Source of the DNA: JAGLON01 sp041394985
GTDB taxonomy: Bacteria > Zixibacteria > MSB-5A5 > GN15 > JAAZOE01
Assembly (NCBI GenBank): GCA_041394985.1
Contig: JAWLBI010000001.1
Coordinates: forward strand, 2,232,001 to 2,296,000
Direction of reading: 5' to 3'
DNA length: 64,000 nucleotides
The position numbers were made by a program, and so were the translations under genes. This document shows positions 17,411 to 24,745 of this stretch, piece after piece; positions within the stretch are counted from its first letter, which is position 1; each line of letters begins with the position of its first letter. The notes beneath the pieces are model-generated. The model searched no databases. It was not told the DNA's origin and saw only the letters and a list, made by a program, of their open reading frames with translations.

Positions 17411-18256
17411 ATGTGCGAAAAAGAGAATCAAAAACTGCCCAAATATCTCTATAAATATATAGATTGGGAAAAACTATATCATAGAAGGATGTTAGCCGAT
17501 AGAGAATTCTTCTTTGCAAAACCAAGTTCGTTTAATGATCCCTTTGATTGTTTGTTAGAACCTGATTATTCTCTCCTTAATAAAGCACAAATATATAAAA
17601 TTTATATAAGCCATTTAAAGAGAGATTTACCAATGGCCAATAGGAGTGAGATACGAAAAAGAGCGAAAGATTGGCAAAAAAAAGGGCTCTGGAAAAACGA
17701 AGCGAATAAGAAGCGATCTGAAGAGTGGTCATATAACTATAAAAATGAGAATCTGGGATTATTCTGTCTATCATCAAAACATGATGAAATTTTGATGTGG
17801 TCTCATTATGCAAAAGGGCATTCTGGTTTATGTTTACAATTCGATACAAAAAGGTTGATGGATGATTTTGAAAATCAGCTAATAGTTGAGGGAAAACTCT
17901 TTGAAATAATTCCTATTGAATATCACCTTGACATGCCAATAATAAATCCATCGGAGGAAGGAGATGATTATTTTAAAAGACTGGTTACAATAAAAGCAAA
18001 GAGATGGGAATATGAAAACGAATATAGAATTGTCCTATTGGGTTTTAAAGATAATGATAAGTTTTTAGAAAATAACGAAAGAATATATAAATATCCATCA
18101 AAGGCAATAACAGGCGTCTATTTTGGTTATAATACTACTATAGAGACTGAACAGAGCATCATGGCAATACTGCGAGAAGGAAGAATCCAACCTTACTTTT
18201 TTAAGTCAAAAGTAAAAAAGAATAAATTTGAATTAGAGTTTATACAAATTAATTAA
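17411..18256 (+). CDS. DUF2971-family protein, AT-rich
   Basis: A 281-residue soluble protein starting MCEKENQKLPKYLYKYI and containing 'FFFAKPSSFNDPFDC' (about residues 35-49) and 'GLFCLSSKHDEILMWSHYAK' in the middle, the recognisable pattern of DUF2971 proteins. Function is unknown; such genes are frequent in accessory regions and near defence loci, but nothing around it confirms a defence role. Base composition is much more AT-rich than the flanking chaperone genes, with many AAA, ATA and TTA codons, a sign of recent acquisition. It begins the accessory zone 30 bp after dnaJ. No strong ribosome-binding site beyond AAGGTG is seen. Confidence 0.8.
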   Translation: MCEKENQKLPKYLYKYIDWEKLYHRRMLADREFFFAKPSSFNDPFDCLLEPDYSLLNKAQIYKIYISHLKRDLPMANRSEIRKRAKDWQKKGLWKNEANKKRSEEWSYNYKNENLGLFCLSSKHDEILMWSHYAKGHSGLCLQFDTKRLMDDFENQLIVEGKLFEIIPIEYHLDMPIINPSEEGDDYFKRLVTIKAKRWEYENEYRIVLLGFKDNDKFLENNERIYKYPSKAITGVYFGYNTTIETEQSIMAILREGRIQPYFFKSKVKKNKFELEFIQIN

Positions 18257-18278
18257 AAAAGTAATATGTCCTGGGATT

Positions 18279-18316
18279 GCCCGGTGCCCCAACCCTTCTT
18301 AAGGATTGGGATGAGA
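18279..18316. repeat. Palindromic repeat, CCCAACCCTTCTT type
   Basis: GCCCGGTGCCCCAACCC, then TTCTTA and a degenerate return arm AGGATTGGGATGAGA. A cleaner copy with GGGTTGGG lies at 19530-19566. It sits in the 257-bp gap (18257-18513) before the GIY-YIG gene; the rest of that gap contains only the duplicated leader (from 18417) and the repeat at 18452. Confidence 0.65.
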
Positions 18317-18451
18317 TGCCATGACACCGAGATGGACAAAGTTATCAGATAAATAATTTATGTCATGGCAAAATGTGATGTCCTTTTCTTCTTCAAAGCA
18401 TTTATGTATTCATACATTTGGTCTGGTTTAATAACTTTTATAAAGGTAGCG

Positions 18452-18506
18452 GTCATTGCGAGGAGCGCGTCCGCCTGGGCGGACCAGCGACGTCGCAATC
18501 TCAGGG
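18452..18506 (+). repeat. Palindromic repeat ATTGCGA...TCGCAAT, left flank of GIY-YIG gene
   Basis: GTCATTGCGAGGAGCGC, an inner perfect palindrome GTCCGCC-TG-GGCGGAC, then GACGTCGCAATCTCAGGG. The outer arms ATTGCGA/TCGCAAT pair. The element ends 7 bp before the TTG start of the nuclease gene. The inverted partner is at 18801-18839, and a direct copy 980 bp away is at 19432-19486. Confidence 0.85.
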
Positions 18507-18513
18507 TATTATC

Positions 18514-18798
18514 TTGAAATATGGATATGTATATATACTCACAAACAAGGCACATACTGTTTTATATACCGGCGTAAGTTCTAATCTTAAAACGCGAATA
18601 CTTCAGCATAAAGAAAAATATCATTCCGGTTTCACCGGCAAATACAATGTCGATATGCTCGTTTACTATGAATCATGCGATGGTATCAGAGGCGCTATTG
18701 AACGAGAAAAGCAGATTAAGAATTTCTCACGAGAGAAAAAGGAAGATCTAATCAATTCCATGAATCCTGATTGGAAAGACTTGTGTAGTGAAATCTGA
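18514..18798 (+). CDS. Small GIY-YIG domain nuclease
   Basis: A 94-residue single-domain protein. The GIY-equivalent strand is 'KYGYVYILTN', the YIG-equivalent is 'LYTGVSSNLKTRILQHK' with the conserved Arg, and a later Glu in 'GAIEREKQIKNF' matches the metal-binding Glu of the family. Such stand-alone proteins are predicted DNA endonucleases of uncertain role. The start is inferred as TTG 18514, which gives the usual MKxGYVYILTN beginning; an in-frame start at 18418 would translate the repeat. The gene is tightly enclosed by inverted copies of a palindromic repeat (7 bp before, 2 bp after), and a 5' fragment of a second copy is at 19494. Confidence 0.85.
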   Translation: MKYGYVYILTNKAHTVLYTGVSSNLKTRILQHKEKYHSGFTGKYNVDMLVYYESCDGIRGAIEREKQIKNFSREKKEDLINSMNPDWKDLCSEI

Positions 18799-18800
18799 CA

Positions 18801-18839
18801 CCCTGAGATTGCGACGCCCTAAGAAGGGCTCGCAATGAC
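18801..18839 (-). repeat. Palindromic repeat, inverted, right flank of GIY-YIG gene
   Basis: The reverse complement reads GTCATTGCGAG, inner GCCCTTCTTAGGGC hairpin, then GTCGCAATCTCAGGG. It begins 2 bp after the nuclease stop codon and is inverted relative to the copy at 18452. The inner arm differs from that copy but is the same as in the copies at 20205 and 30415. Confidence 0.85.
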
Positions 18840-18869
18840 ACCGAGTTCGATTAATGCTAGTAATATACA

Positions 18870-19199
18870 TCAAAGCATATCAGCCATCCACAGGCGGCGG
18901 AGCATAATTCCCGCCAGCATCAGCGCCAGCAGCACATTCCAAAACCAGGGGCGCATCCAGAACCGTTTCAAATTATCTTTAGACTTCTTATTCTTCGCGA
19001 GCGTGTACTCAAATCCGGTCAATATCAAAGCGGGGAGGGCCGCCTCGATAGGCGGGACCTCGGACAAGCCGATAACTTTCTTGAAAAACAGCGCCAACAG
19101 GATAACGCTGATCCCGGTCCCCAGGGACATCTGTATATATTCATTGCAAAGAAATTCCCAGACCTTCTTCATCATGCGACCCCATATGTTCTTACTCAA
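18870..19199 (-). CDS. Small membrane protein (hypothetical)
   Basis: A 109-residue protein with two or three hydrophobic segments: 'MSLGTGISVILLALFF' (about residues 25-40), 'IEAALPALILTGFEYTLA' (about 50-68) and 'FWNVLLALMLAGIMLRRLW' near the C-terminus, separated by a Lys-rich loop. The TTG at 19199 is favoured because GAGGGG lies 5 bp upstream; an ATG eight codons later (19175) is the alternative. I recognise no family. It lies alone between repeats. The overlapping plus-strand frame is low-complexity and is rejected. Confidence 0.6.
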   Translation of the reverse strand: MSKNIWGRMMKKVWEFLCNEYIQMSLGTGISVILLALFFKKVIGLSEVPPIEAALPALILTGFEYTLAKNKKSKDNLKRFWMRPWFWNVLLALMLAGIMLRRLWMADML

Positions 19200-19431
19200 T
19201 ACTACCCCTCAAATCTAAATCAATTCACCGGCTTGGCAAGATAATAAATTTGTAATTCCCGAGAGAGAATATTCGTAGGGCGGATTCTTCTTATAATCCG
19301 CCAATTCATATATCAGGATGGTAGATTTGAAGACAAATCTGCCATACAGTATAATGTGATTCTCTCGTTTTGAAAAAGGTATTTATTTCCTCTACGTTTG
19401 GTCTGTTTTAACAACTTTTATAGAAGCACCA

Positions 19432-19486
19432 GTCATTGCGAGGAGCGCGTCCGCCTGGGCGGACCAGCGACGTCGCAATCTCAGGG
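19432..19486 (+). repeat. Palindromic repeat, copy of 18452-18506
   Basis: The same 55-bp sequence as 18452-18506. The match extends without gaps from 18417-18549 to 19397-19529 (offset exactly 980), with scattered substitutions, so leader, repeat and the first nuclease codons were duplicated together. Confidence 0.85.
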
Positions 19487-19493
19487 TTTTATC

Positions 19494-19553
19494 TTGAAAT
19501 ACGGATTTGTATATATACTCACAAACAAAGCCCGGTGCCCCAACCCTTCTTAG
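19494..19553 (+). pseudogene. Truncated GIY-YIG gene (5' fragment)
   Basis: A TTG start followed by codons for KYGFVYILTNKA, equivalent to the first 13 codons of the gene at 18514, then an abrupt junction into the CCCAACCCTTCTTAGGG repeat and a TAG at 19551. The rest of the nuclease is absent. It shows that the unit was copied or that a full copy was deleted by repeat-mediated recombination. Confidence 0.75.
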
Positions 19554-19566
19554 GGTTGGGATGAGA
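19530..19566. repeat. Palindromic repeat, CCCAACCCTTCTT type
   Basis: GCCCGGTG followed by a clean palindrome CCCCAACCC-TTCTTA-GGGTTGGG, then ATGAGA. It matches 18279-18316 and interrupts the truncated nuclease gene. Confidence 0.75.
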
Positions 19567-19653
19567 CTTGGTACCCCTGAAATCCCCACGACTCCCGTCA
19601 TTCCGATTGAGACCCGTCTTCGGGCCTACTGAGGAATCCGCTCTTGCCTCTTC

Positions 19654-19706
19654 GTAGGTCAATCCGCCTAGGCGGATTGTGGTCTTGACATGCGCGAAGC
19701 GCAAAC
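19654..19706. repeat. GTAGGTC-family repeat
   Basis: GTAGGTC, palindrome AATCCGCC-TA-GGCGGATT, GTGGTCTTGACA, then TGCGC-GAA-GCGCA. A near-identical direct copy follows at 19755-19807. It shares GTAGGTC and GGTCTTGACA ends with the copies after dnaK. Confidence 0.8.
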
Positions 19707-19754
19707 TTCCTTTCCCGTGGTTGGTGTACGTCCCCGTGCATCAACAAAAGACCG

Positions 19755-19807
19755 GAGGTCAATCCGCCCAGGCGGATTGTGGTCTTGACATGCGCGAAGC
19801 GCAAACT
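19755..19807. repeat. GTAGGTC-family repeat, second direct copy
   Basis: GAGGTC, AATCCGCC-CA-GGCGGATT, GTGGTCTTGACA, TGCGC-GAA-GCGCAAAC: the same unit as 19654-19706, 101 bp downstream, differing at a few bases. Confidence 0.8.
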
Positions 19808-20160
19808 TTCATTTTCACCCTAACTCCGCTCCAGATTCCCACCTCACCTTCTATAGTAGAAAGGATATTCTACCAGTATGTCCAAAAACGCAAAAACACC
19901 GAAAAAAATTTTTCCTATCCGAGGGATAACTCTTTGTCTCCCAACGGCAGTTTATCCACATTTCGGCCCCCGAAACGATAACTCCCTACACGACAACGAG
20001 ATAATAAAATCCGCCCCAAAACAACATTTATGTTACACCACAACGACTTATCCCTCCATCGCAATTGTTAGGAAATCGCATATCGGTACAAGAACAATAT
20101 CAAATCTGCATATATGTGGCCTGAATTCTCCACAAAATGCAATCCATGGCACAGACGACT

Positions 20161-20342
20161 CCCCCTCCTTCCCGGGCGTGTTGAAAAACCTATTACAAGC
20201 ACGAGTCATTGCGAGCCCTTCTTAGGGCGTCGCAATCTCAGGATATTTGCGACAAGCACTTGCGATTGATTTTTGCCTGTGTTCCTAAGGCGATACCTTT
20301 GGGAAATGACTTTTTCAACAAGCCCTCCCAAGGAGGGGGCGG
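20161..20342. mobile_element. Possible MITE-like element with ~28-bp inverted ends
   Basis: The left end CCCCCTCCTT...TGTTGAAAAA (20161-20188) is matched in inverse orientation at the right end (20311-20342: TTTTTCAACA...AAGGAGGGGG); the inner 10 bp and the outer 10 bp are perfect. The roughly 180-bp body has no ORF and contains a palindromic repeat (20205-20242). No target-site duplication could be recognised. Confidence 0.5.
20205..20242 (+). repeat. Palindromic repeat ATTGCGA...TCGCAAT
   Basis: GTCATTGCGAGCCCTTCTTAGGGCGTCGCAATCTCAGG, read in two halves: outer ATTGCGA/TCGCAAT arms and inner GCCCT/AGGGC arms. It equals the reverse complement of 18801-18839 and matches 30415-30452. Confidence 0.85.
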
Positions 20343-20502
20343 GGGGGTGGTTGATTGATCTTTGTCAAGTATCGCGATGTTGACTTTCATCGCATGGCCC
20401 GGCTGGGTTCCCGCCATACATGGATTGTTGGTGCACGAGGACGTACACGGACACAAAATAATTCTATTTGCACATCACTCACCACACTCGTACCATACCG
20501 CC

Positions 20503-21066
20503 ATGGACGATTCACCGATTCTCATCAACACGACCAACGATGCGTTCTTCCTCGATATCTACCGCCCGAAGAACCATCCGCTCCGAGCCGGACACGAGCA
20601 CTCGCAACTCATCGATATCCTCCGCGAGAAGCGGGCCGAGGAGGTCATCAAACGATTCGCCGATGTCCTCAAGCCGTACCTGACGACGGGAATCTGTGTC
20701 TCGGCTGTGCCGCCGGCCGTAGCCGTCACACACAAGACGGGGATACAACTCGTCGCCAAGTTGCTGGCGTCGGGCAAGCGCATCGATGCGACCGATTGCC
20801 TCGTGCGAATGAAGCGCGTTCCGACCGCGGCAGAGACGGCTCACCGCACGGAGCAGACGCATCTTGATTCCATCACGGTCCGCCGCCCCGAATTAATTCG
20901 CGATTTTCGATTTTTACTGCTTGATGATATCTATCACACCGGCACGAGCCTCAACGCCTGCAGAAAACTCCTGCTCGATGCCGGGGCAAGACAGGTTCGT
21001 ATTTTAGTCCTCGGCCGCACCTGGCGCGATGAGGAATTACCGGATAGGGGATGGTTGAAAGTTTGA
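20503..21066 (+). CDS. Phosphoribosyltransferase-fold protein (ComF/PRTase-like)
   Basis: A 187-residue protein whose C-terminal half holds a type I phosphoribosyltransferase motif, 'FLLLDDIYHTGTSLNACR' (Asp141-Asp142 with the TGTS loop), which binds PRPP in the family, followed by 'GARQVRILVLGRT'. The middle 'VSAVPPAVAV' resembles the substrate-side segment of ComF-type proteins. The ComF N-terminal zinc ribbon is absent. Whether it is a purine/pyrimidine salvage enzyme or a ComF-like DNA-uptake or regulatory protein cannot be decided. ATG 20503 was chosen because earlier in-frame starts (20362) read repeat DNA. It converges on the TPR gene, leaving one base between the stop codons. Confidence 0.75.
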   Translation: MDDSPILINTTNDAFFLDIYRPKNHPLRAGHEHSQLIDILREKRAEEVIKRFADVLKPYLTTGICVSAVPPAVAVTHKTGIQLVAKLLASGKRIDATDCLVRMKRVPTAAETAHRTEQTHLDSITVRRPELIRDFRFLLLDDIYHTGTSLNACRKLLLDAGARQVRILVLGRTWRDEELPDRGWLKV

Positions 21067-21067
21067 C

Positions 21068-22501
21068 CTACTCATCCATATCCGCCCCATAGTGTCTTGC
21101 ACTGTCGAGACAGGTATTCGCTTCATTATAACGCCTGAGTTCTCGAAGAAGGCGGCCTTTGTTTAGCCAGGCATTGGCATATGTATTATCGTAAACAAGA
21201 CAACTATCATAGCTGTCTAATGCAGACATTTTCTTGCGGGCATGCCATAATTCATTGCCTCTGTTAAACCAACCATTCGGATCATCGGGGACAAATGACA
21301 AATATCTGTCGTATGTCGCAACAGCGGAATTATATCGTTTCAATTCGCCTTCCGCGTATGCCCTCCCGAATATTGCCTCATAGTATGTCGTATCAGCCGC
21401 CAAAGAACTATCAAAGTAAATCAGACCCTGTTCGTAAGCACCGGTCTTGACCAGCGACCAGGCAATAATATCTAAGGCGAAATGAGAAGTCGGATACTCC
21501 TTCACATATCGCCGCATGCAATCTAATGCCTTTTCATAGTTACCCAACTCATAGTAACAATAGCCTCGACCATACCAGTTAATATTGTCATACTTAAATG
21601 CACTGTCATAACATTCAAGGGCACTGGTATAGTCATCTATTAGTCGATAAGAATATGCGAGTTCGCCCCATGTATCACCAGATTCCCCATAATACGATAA
21701 AGATGCAATAAAATCCTCTATTGCCGCGTCGTAATGCTCGATGTACTGATTTGCGAGACCCCGATTGAAGAACTCATACCATAAATGGGTCGAATCATTT
21801 TCCAATGCGATAACCATATCATAACAGGCAACCGCCATCGAATCTGATGAATTATTCAGATATATGCACCCCAGGGTATGCCATGCCAATGGGGATAATG
21901 AATCAGTCGCAACCGCTTGTTTGCCGCAGATTATCGCCAACGACTCATTGTTCAGTTTTGAATACGCAAACGCCTTCCGAGAACTTAGTCGTACATCTTC
22001 ACCGCCCCTATGGACCAAGGCTGAATCCGCATAGGCGATACTAGGTTCATACAGTCCGGAATCGTACAATGCTTCGGCTTTCCACAACCATCCTCGATAG
22101 TCATTCGGTTTCTCTCGTATTAGGCTATCGCAAATTAAAAGCGCTTGCACTATACTGTCATTTTTAAGCTGAATTTTCGCCAGGGCAAGGCGTGATTCAA
22201 AGTGGGCGGGCAAGCATTGAAGCGCATGAGTAAAACATTCTGTTGCTTCGTTGTACATATCTTGATCATAATTGTGCAAGCCTCGGGAATAATTTAATTG
22301 GAAATCATATTGCTCTAACGGAGCGGGGGGGGAATATCTACCTGACTCAACTCTGAAGTCCGAAATTGTGAGCTGTAACAGCCCATCAATAAGATCGCCC
22401 GTTTTGGCTGCGCAATGATCTGCATGTGACAATAGAAGGGGAAAGGCTATAAATAAAACCATAATTACAGTTAATACCCCGAGATTTCGTTTTGAGCGCA
22501 T
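21068..22501 (-). CDS. Secreted or membrane-anchored TPR-repeat protein
   Basis: A 477-residue protein with an N-terminal signal or anchor (MRSKRN then VLTVIMVLFIAFPLLL) followed by about ten 34-residue tetratricopeptide repeats, for example 'HTLGCIYLNNSSDSMAVACYD', 'NINWYGRGYCYYELGNYEKA' and 'ANAWLNKGRLLRELRRYNEA'. TPR arrays are protein-binding scaffolds; no catalytic domain is seen. Longer starts at 22516 and 22528 exist, but the -10 box of a strong promoter covers 22524-22529, so the 22528 ATG cannot be in that transcript. A leaderless start at 22516 remains possible. Convergent with the phosphoribosyltransferase gene. Confidence 0.8.
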   Translation of the reverse strand: MRSKRNLGVLTVIMVLFIAFPLLLSHADHCAAKTGDLIDGLLQLTISDFRVESGRYSPPAPLEQYDFQLNYSRGLHNYDQDMYNEATECFTHALQCLPAHFESRLALAKIQLKNDSIVQALLICDSLIREKPNDYRGWLWKAEALYDSGLYEPSIAYADSALVHRGGEDVRLSSRKAFAYSKLNNESLAIICGKQAVATDSLSPLAWHTLGCIYLNNSSDSMAVACYDMVIALENDSTHLWYEFFNRGLANQYIEHYDAAIEDFIASLSYYGESGDTWGELAYSYRLIDDYTSALECYDSAFKYDNINWYGRGYCYYELGNYEKALDCMRRYVKEYPTSHFALDIIAWSLVKTGAYEQGLIYFDSSLAADTTYYEAIFGRAYAEGELKRYNSAVATYDRYLSFVPDDPNGWFNRGNELWHARKKMSALDSYDSCLVYDNTYANAWLNKGRLLRELRRYNEANTCLDSARHYGADMDE

Positions 22502-22523
22502 ACGATTGGTGTCCATCGCATGC

Positions 22524-22552
22524 AACATAGTACATCAGAAAAATTATGTCAA
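22524..22552 (-). promoter_or_regulatory. Sigma-70-type promoter of the TPR gene
   Basis: Reading leftward: TTGACA (22552-22547), 17-bp spacer, TATGTT (22529-22524). The predicted start of transcription is near 22517, which decides between the possible translation starts. Confidence 0.65.
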
Positions 22553-22586
22553 ATGATGAAATATAAATTAGTAGGCAATTACCGCA

Positions 22587-23246
22587 TTATTGATCGGATC
22601 CCTGGGTGCCACCTGGAAAAATAACCGGATTCTGTCTCAATTGATCGACTCGTCTATTGAATGTCTGAAGAGTCTGTGTGGTCGGTTGATTACCGGCATC
22701 CCTGATTATCGCATCCAATTCCATTACCGCCGCACGTTTGTCCGTTATTTCTTTGTTTAAGTTGAGTCTGTTCTGCTCCAATTCGGCATAGGATGTCTGA
22801 GCATATTTGATGGAATCTGCGTACTGTGCAAGGGTTGCTTTGGAACTCCGGATTTCGCCTTTTGATTGTTCTGCCTGTTGAGCCAACGTGACTAACTCCT
22901 CTTCAAGGCCTTGAATCACGAGATTCAGGCTGTCCTGCAAAATATTGAAATTATGATTGGCCATTTCCAATCGTTGTTCGGCGAGAGTGGTCATTTGTCC
23001 AGCCGCGCCAATAATCTCTTTTGTGAAGCTGATATACCAGGTGAGAATGGCCAACCCCGCAACGATTCCGGCTACGAACCATTTAATGAATTGTTCTGTA
23101 GATATGAATTTTCTTTTGTGCGACTTCTCGAGTATCCTTGTTTCCATCGTGATTTTTTCTGCTTCGGCGAGTATCTTTTGCTTTTCCGCTTGTACAATAA
23201 TGGGGTCCTTCGGTTGGGGCGCGGAATCATTGGCTTGGTCGCCCAT
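22587..23246 (-). CDS. Single-pass membrane protein with coiled coil (hypothetical)
   Basis: A 219-residue protein. A charged N-terminal helix (residues 1-45) precedes one transmembrane segment 'FIKWFVAGIVAGLAILTWYI' (about 53-72). Residues 80-200 are rich in Glu, Gln, Leu and Ala with heptad spacing, a long coiled coil, ending in a Pro/Gly-rich tail. I recognise no family; it resembles membrane-anchored coiled-coil scaffolds. ATG 23246 follows a strong GGAGGTG site. It lies 85 bp before the TPR gene in the same direction; the TPR gene's own promoter suggests separate units. Confidence 0.7.
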   Translation of the reverse strand: MGDQANDSAPQPKDPIIVQAEKQKILAEAEKITMETRILEKSHKRKFISTEQFIKWFVAGIVAGLAILTWYISFTKEIIGAAGQMTTLAEQRLEMANHNFNILQDSLNLVIQGLEEELVTLAQQAEQSKGEIRSSKATLAQYADSIKYAQTSYAELEQNRLNLNKEITDKRAAVMELDAIIRDAGNQPTTQTLQTFNRRVDQLRQNPVIFPGGTQGSDQ

Positions 23247-23685
23247 AAGACACCTCCATTTGCGATACTATGAAGAGAATTAAGAATGATGTATATTACA
23301 TTATACGCACAGGATATCCGAAGTAATGGCGCCATTAATTTCGTTTGTATAAATTCGTCCTGTGTGATATCGAAAATTGTAATTAAATTGGACAATGCCC
23401 AACTGTTTAAAAACTGAAAATTATATAGTTTTCTTGATCTTTTGATTGGCGACCTACTTGCCTTTTTGATTGCGACTCATTATATTACCACTCTTTATGA
23501 CAAACGGGTTGATACACAAGACAGTGGTACGGGACAACAGGGAAGAGGCGCGAGTCTGCATATGAGGTGGAGTGCGTCTTTTTTTGTAGTGTTATTCGTA
23601 TGCGATACAAAAGGATGTGAGAATAAAGAATCTACGAGTGTATAAAATTTCGTTTAACTTCAAGACTCATAACTGAGGTACCCAC
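23247..23685. other. 439-bp divergent intergenic region
   Basis: AT-rich. On the minus strand a TATAAT box (23305-23300) probably serves the coiled-coil gene, with a poor -35. On the plus strand TATAAA at 23641-23646 could be the -10 of the HMG-CoA synthase gene, again with a weak -35. A 67-codon TTG-started frame at 23442-23645 has no ribosome-binding site or family resemblance and is not called. Confidence 0.5.
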
Positions 23686-24732
23686 ATGGTTGGAATAGTT
23701 GGATATGGAGCGCATATCCCCCGGCATCGAATCAAAGTCGAGGAGATTGCTAAGGTTTGGGGAGCCGATGCGCCCAGCTACAAAAAGGGTCTCATGCTTC
23801 GCGAAAAATCGGTACCGACACCGGACGTCGATACGATTACCCTGTCGGTCGGAGCGGCCAGAAATGCCTTGAAACGAGCCCTCATCGATCCGAAGGAAAT
23901 CGGAGCCGTTTATGTCGGTTCGGAATCTCACCCGTATGCGGTAAAACCGTCCGGAACGACGGTTGCCGAAGCTATCGGCTGTGTGCCGGACTGTCATTGC
24001 GCCGACTTCGAATTCGCCTGTAAGGCCGGTTCGGAAGCAATGTTCGTGACCCTCGGTCTCGTCAAATCAGGATATTGCAAATATGCCCTCGCTATCGGCG
24101 GCGATACATCGCAGGGTGCGCCCGGCGATGCCCTCGAATACAGCGCGGCGGCTGGTGCGGCAGCCTTTATCATGGGCAAAAAAGATCTCATCGCCGAGTG
24201 TCTGCACACCTATTCGTTCATGACCGATACGCCCGACTTCTGGCGGCGCGAACATGAATTTTATCCGCAACACGGCGGTCGTTTCACCGGCGAACCGGCC
24301 TATTTCCGCACCGTTACGGGCGCGGCGGCCGGCATTCTGAAAAAGGCCGGAATGAAACCTAAAGATTTCAAATACGTCATTTTCCATCAACCGAACGGGA
24401 AATTCCCTCAGCGCGTCGGCAAGATGCTCGGTTTCACCAAAGAACAGATTGAACCGGGTTGGCTCGCGCCGCGCCTCGGTAACACCTACTCGGGTGCGTC
24501 GCCCATCGGGTTGACCTCGACTCTCGATATCTCCAAACCGGGCGACATGATCCTGATGATTTCCTACGGTTCCGGAGCCGGTTCCGACGCGTTCGTCTGG
24601 AAAGTCACCGATCGCATCAACGAAGCGCGCGATCTGGCCGTCCACACGACGACGCTTCTGGACAAGAATGTAACCTATGTCGATTACGGCACCTATGCCA
24701 AGTACCGGCACAAAATCCTGAAGAACAAGTAG
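23686..24732 (+). CDS. Hydroxymethylglutaryl-CoA synthase, archaeal type
   Basis: A 348-residue thiolase-superfamily enzyme condensing acetyl-CoA with acetoacetyl-CoA to HMG-CoA. Active-site pieces are visible: nucleophile Cys112 in 'ADFEFACKAGSEAM', His234 in 'VIFHQPNGKFP', and the N-terminal 'LREKSVPTPDVDT'. The length and these motifs match the short archaeal HMGCS rather than bacterial MvaS or eukaryotic enzymes. It heads a trio with a thiolase and a DUF35 protein, the same three partners known to form the archaeal acetoacetyl-CoA thiolase/HMGCS complex that channels the intermediate. HMG-CoA could feed mevalonate or, with the hydratase and carboxylase downstream, branched-chain acyl-CoA. 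No HMG-CoA reductase or lyase is in the window. Confidence 0.92.
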   Translation: MVGIVGYGAHIPRHRIKVEEIAKVWGADAPSYKKGLMLREKSVPTPDVDTITLSVGAARNALKRALIDPKEIGAVYVGSESHPYAVKPSGTTVAEAIGCVPDCHCADFEFACKAGSEAMFVTLGLVKSGYCKYALAIGGDTSQGAPGDALEYSAAAGAAAFIMGKKDLIAECLHTYSFMTDTPDFWRREHEFYPQHGGRFTGEPAYFRTVTGAAAGILKKAGMKPKDFKYVIFHQPNGKFPQRVGKMLGFTKEQIEPGWLAPRLGNTYSGASPIGLTSTLDISKPGDMILMISYGSGAGSDAFVWKVTDRINEARDLAVHTTTLLDKNVTYVDYGTYAKYRHKILKNK

Positions 24733-24745
24733 GAGGATGGAAAAG

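Larger units (their letters stand above)
19200..20502. other. 1.3-kb gene-free, repeat-filled region
   Basis: No supportable gene. Besides the items listed separately, it has hairpins at 19278-19302 (GGCGGATT/AATCCGCC) and 19319-19343 (GGTAGATTT/AAATCTGCC). A GTGCACG-GGACGTACAC motif appears inverted at 19726-19745 and direct near 20428-20450. A GTTG...CACCAAC-type palindrome lies at about 19718-19745. A G-rich run (five and seven Gs) at 20331-20350 could form a G-quadruplex. Segment 19810-20160 is AT-rich and C-run-rich with no structure I can name. ORFs seen here read through repeats. Confidence 0.7.

Noticed and set aside
18835..19218. Plus-strand 127-codon frame
   Set aside because: Ser/Ile-rich low-complexity translation beginning in a repeat; the minus-strand membrane protein fits better.
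19679..19981. 100-codon frame in the repeat zone
   Set aside because: Reads through two GTAGGTC repeats; no ribosome-binding site or family resemblance.
20331..20350. G-rich run as a regulatory G-quadruplex
   Set aside because: Only two long G runs plus short GG pairs; better explained as the inverted end of the MITE-like element.
23442..23645. 67-codon TTG-started frame before the HMG-CoA synthase gene
   Set aside because: No Shine-Dalgarno site, uneven composition, and it ends at the likely promoter.
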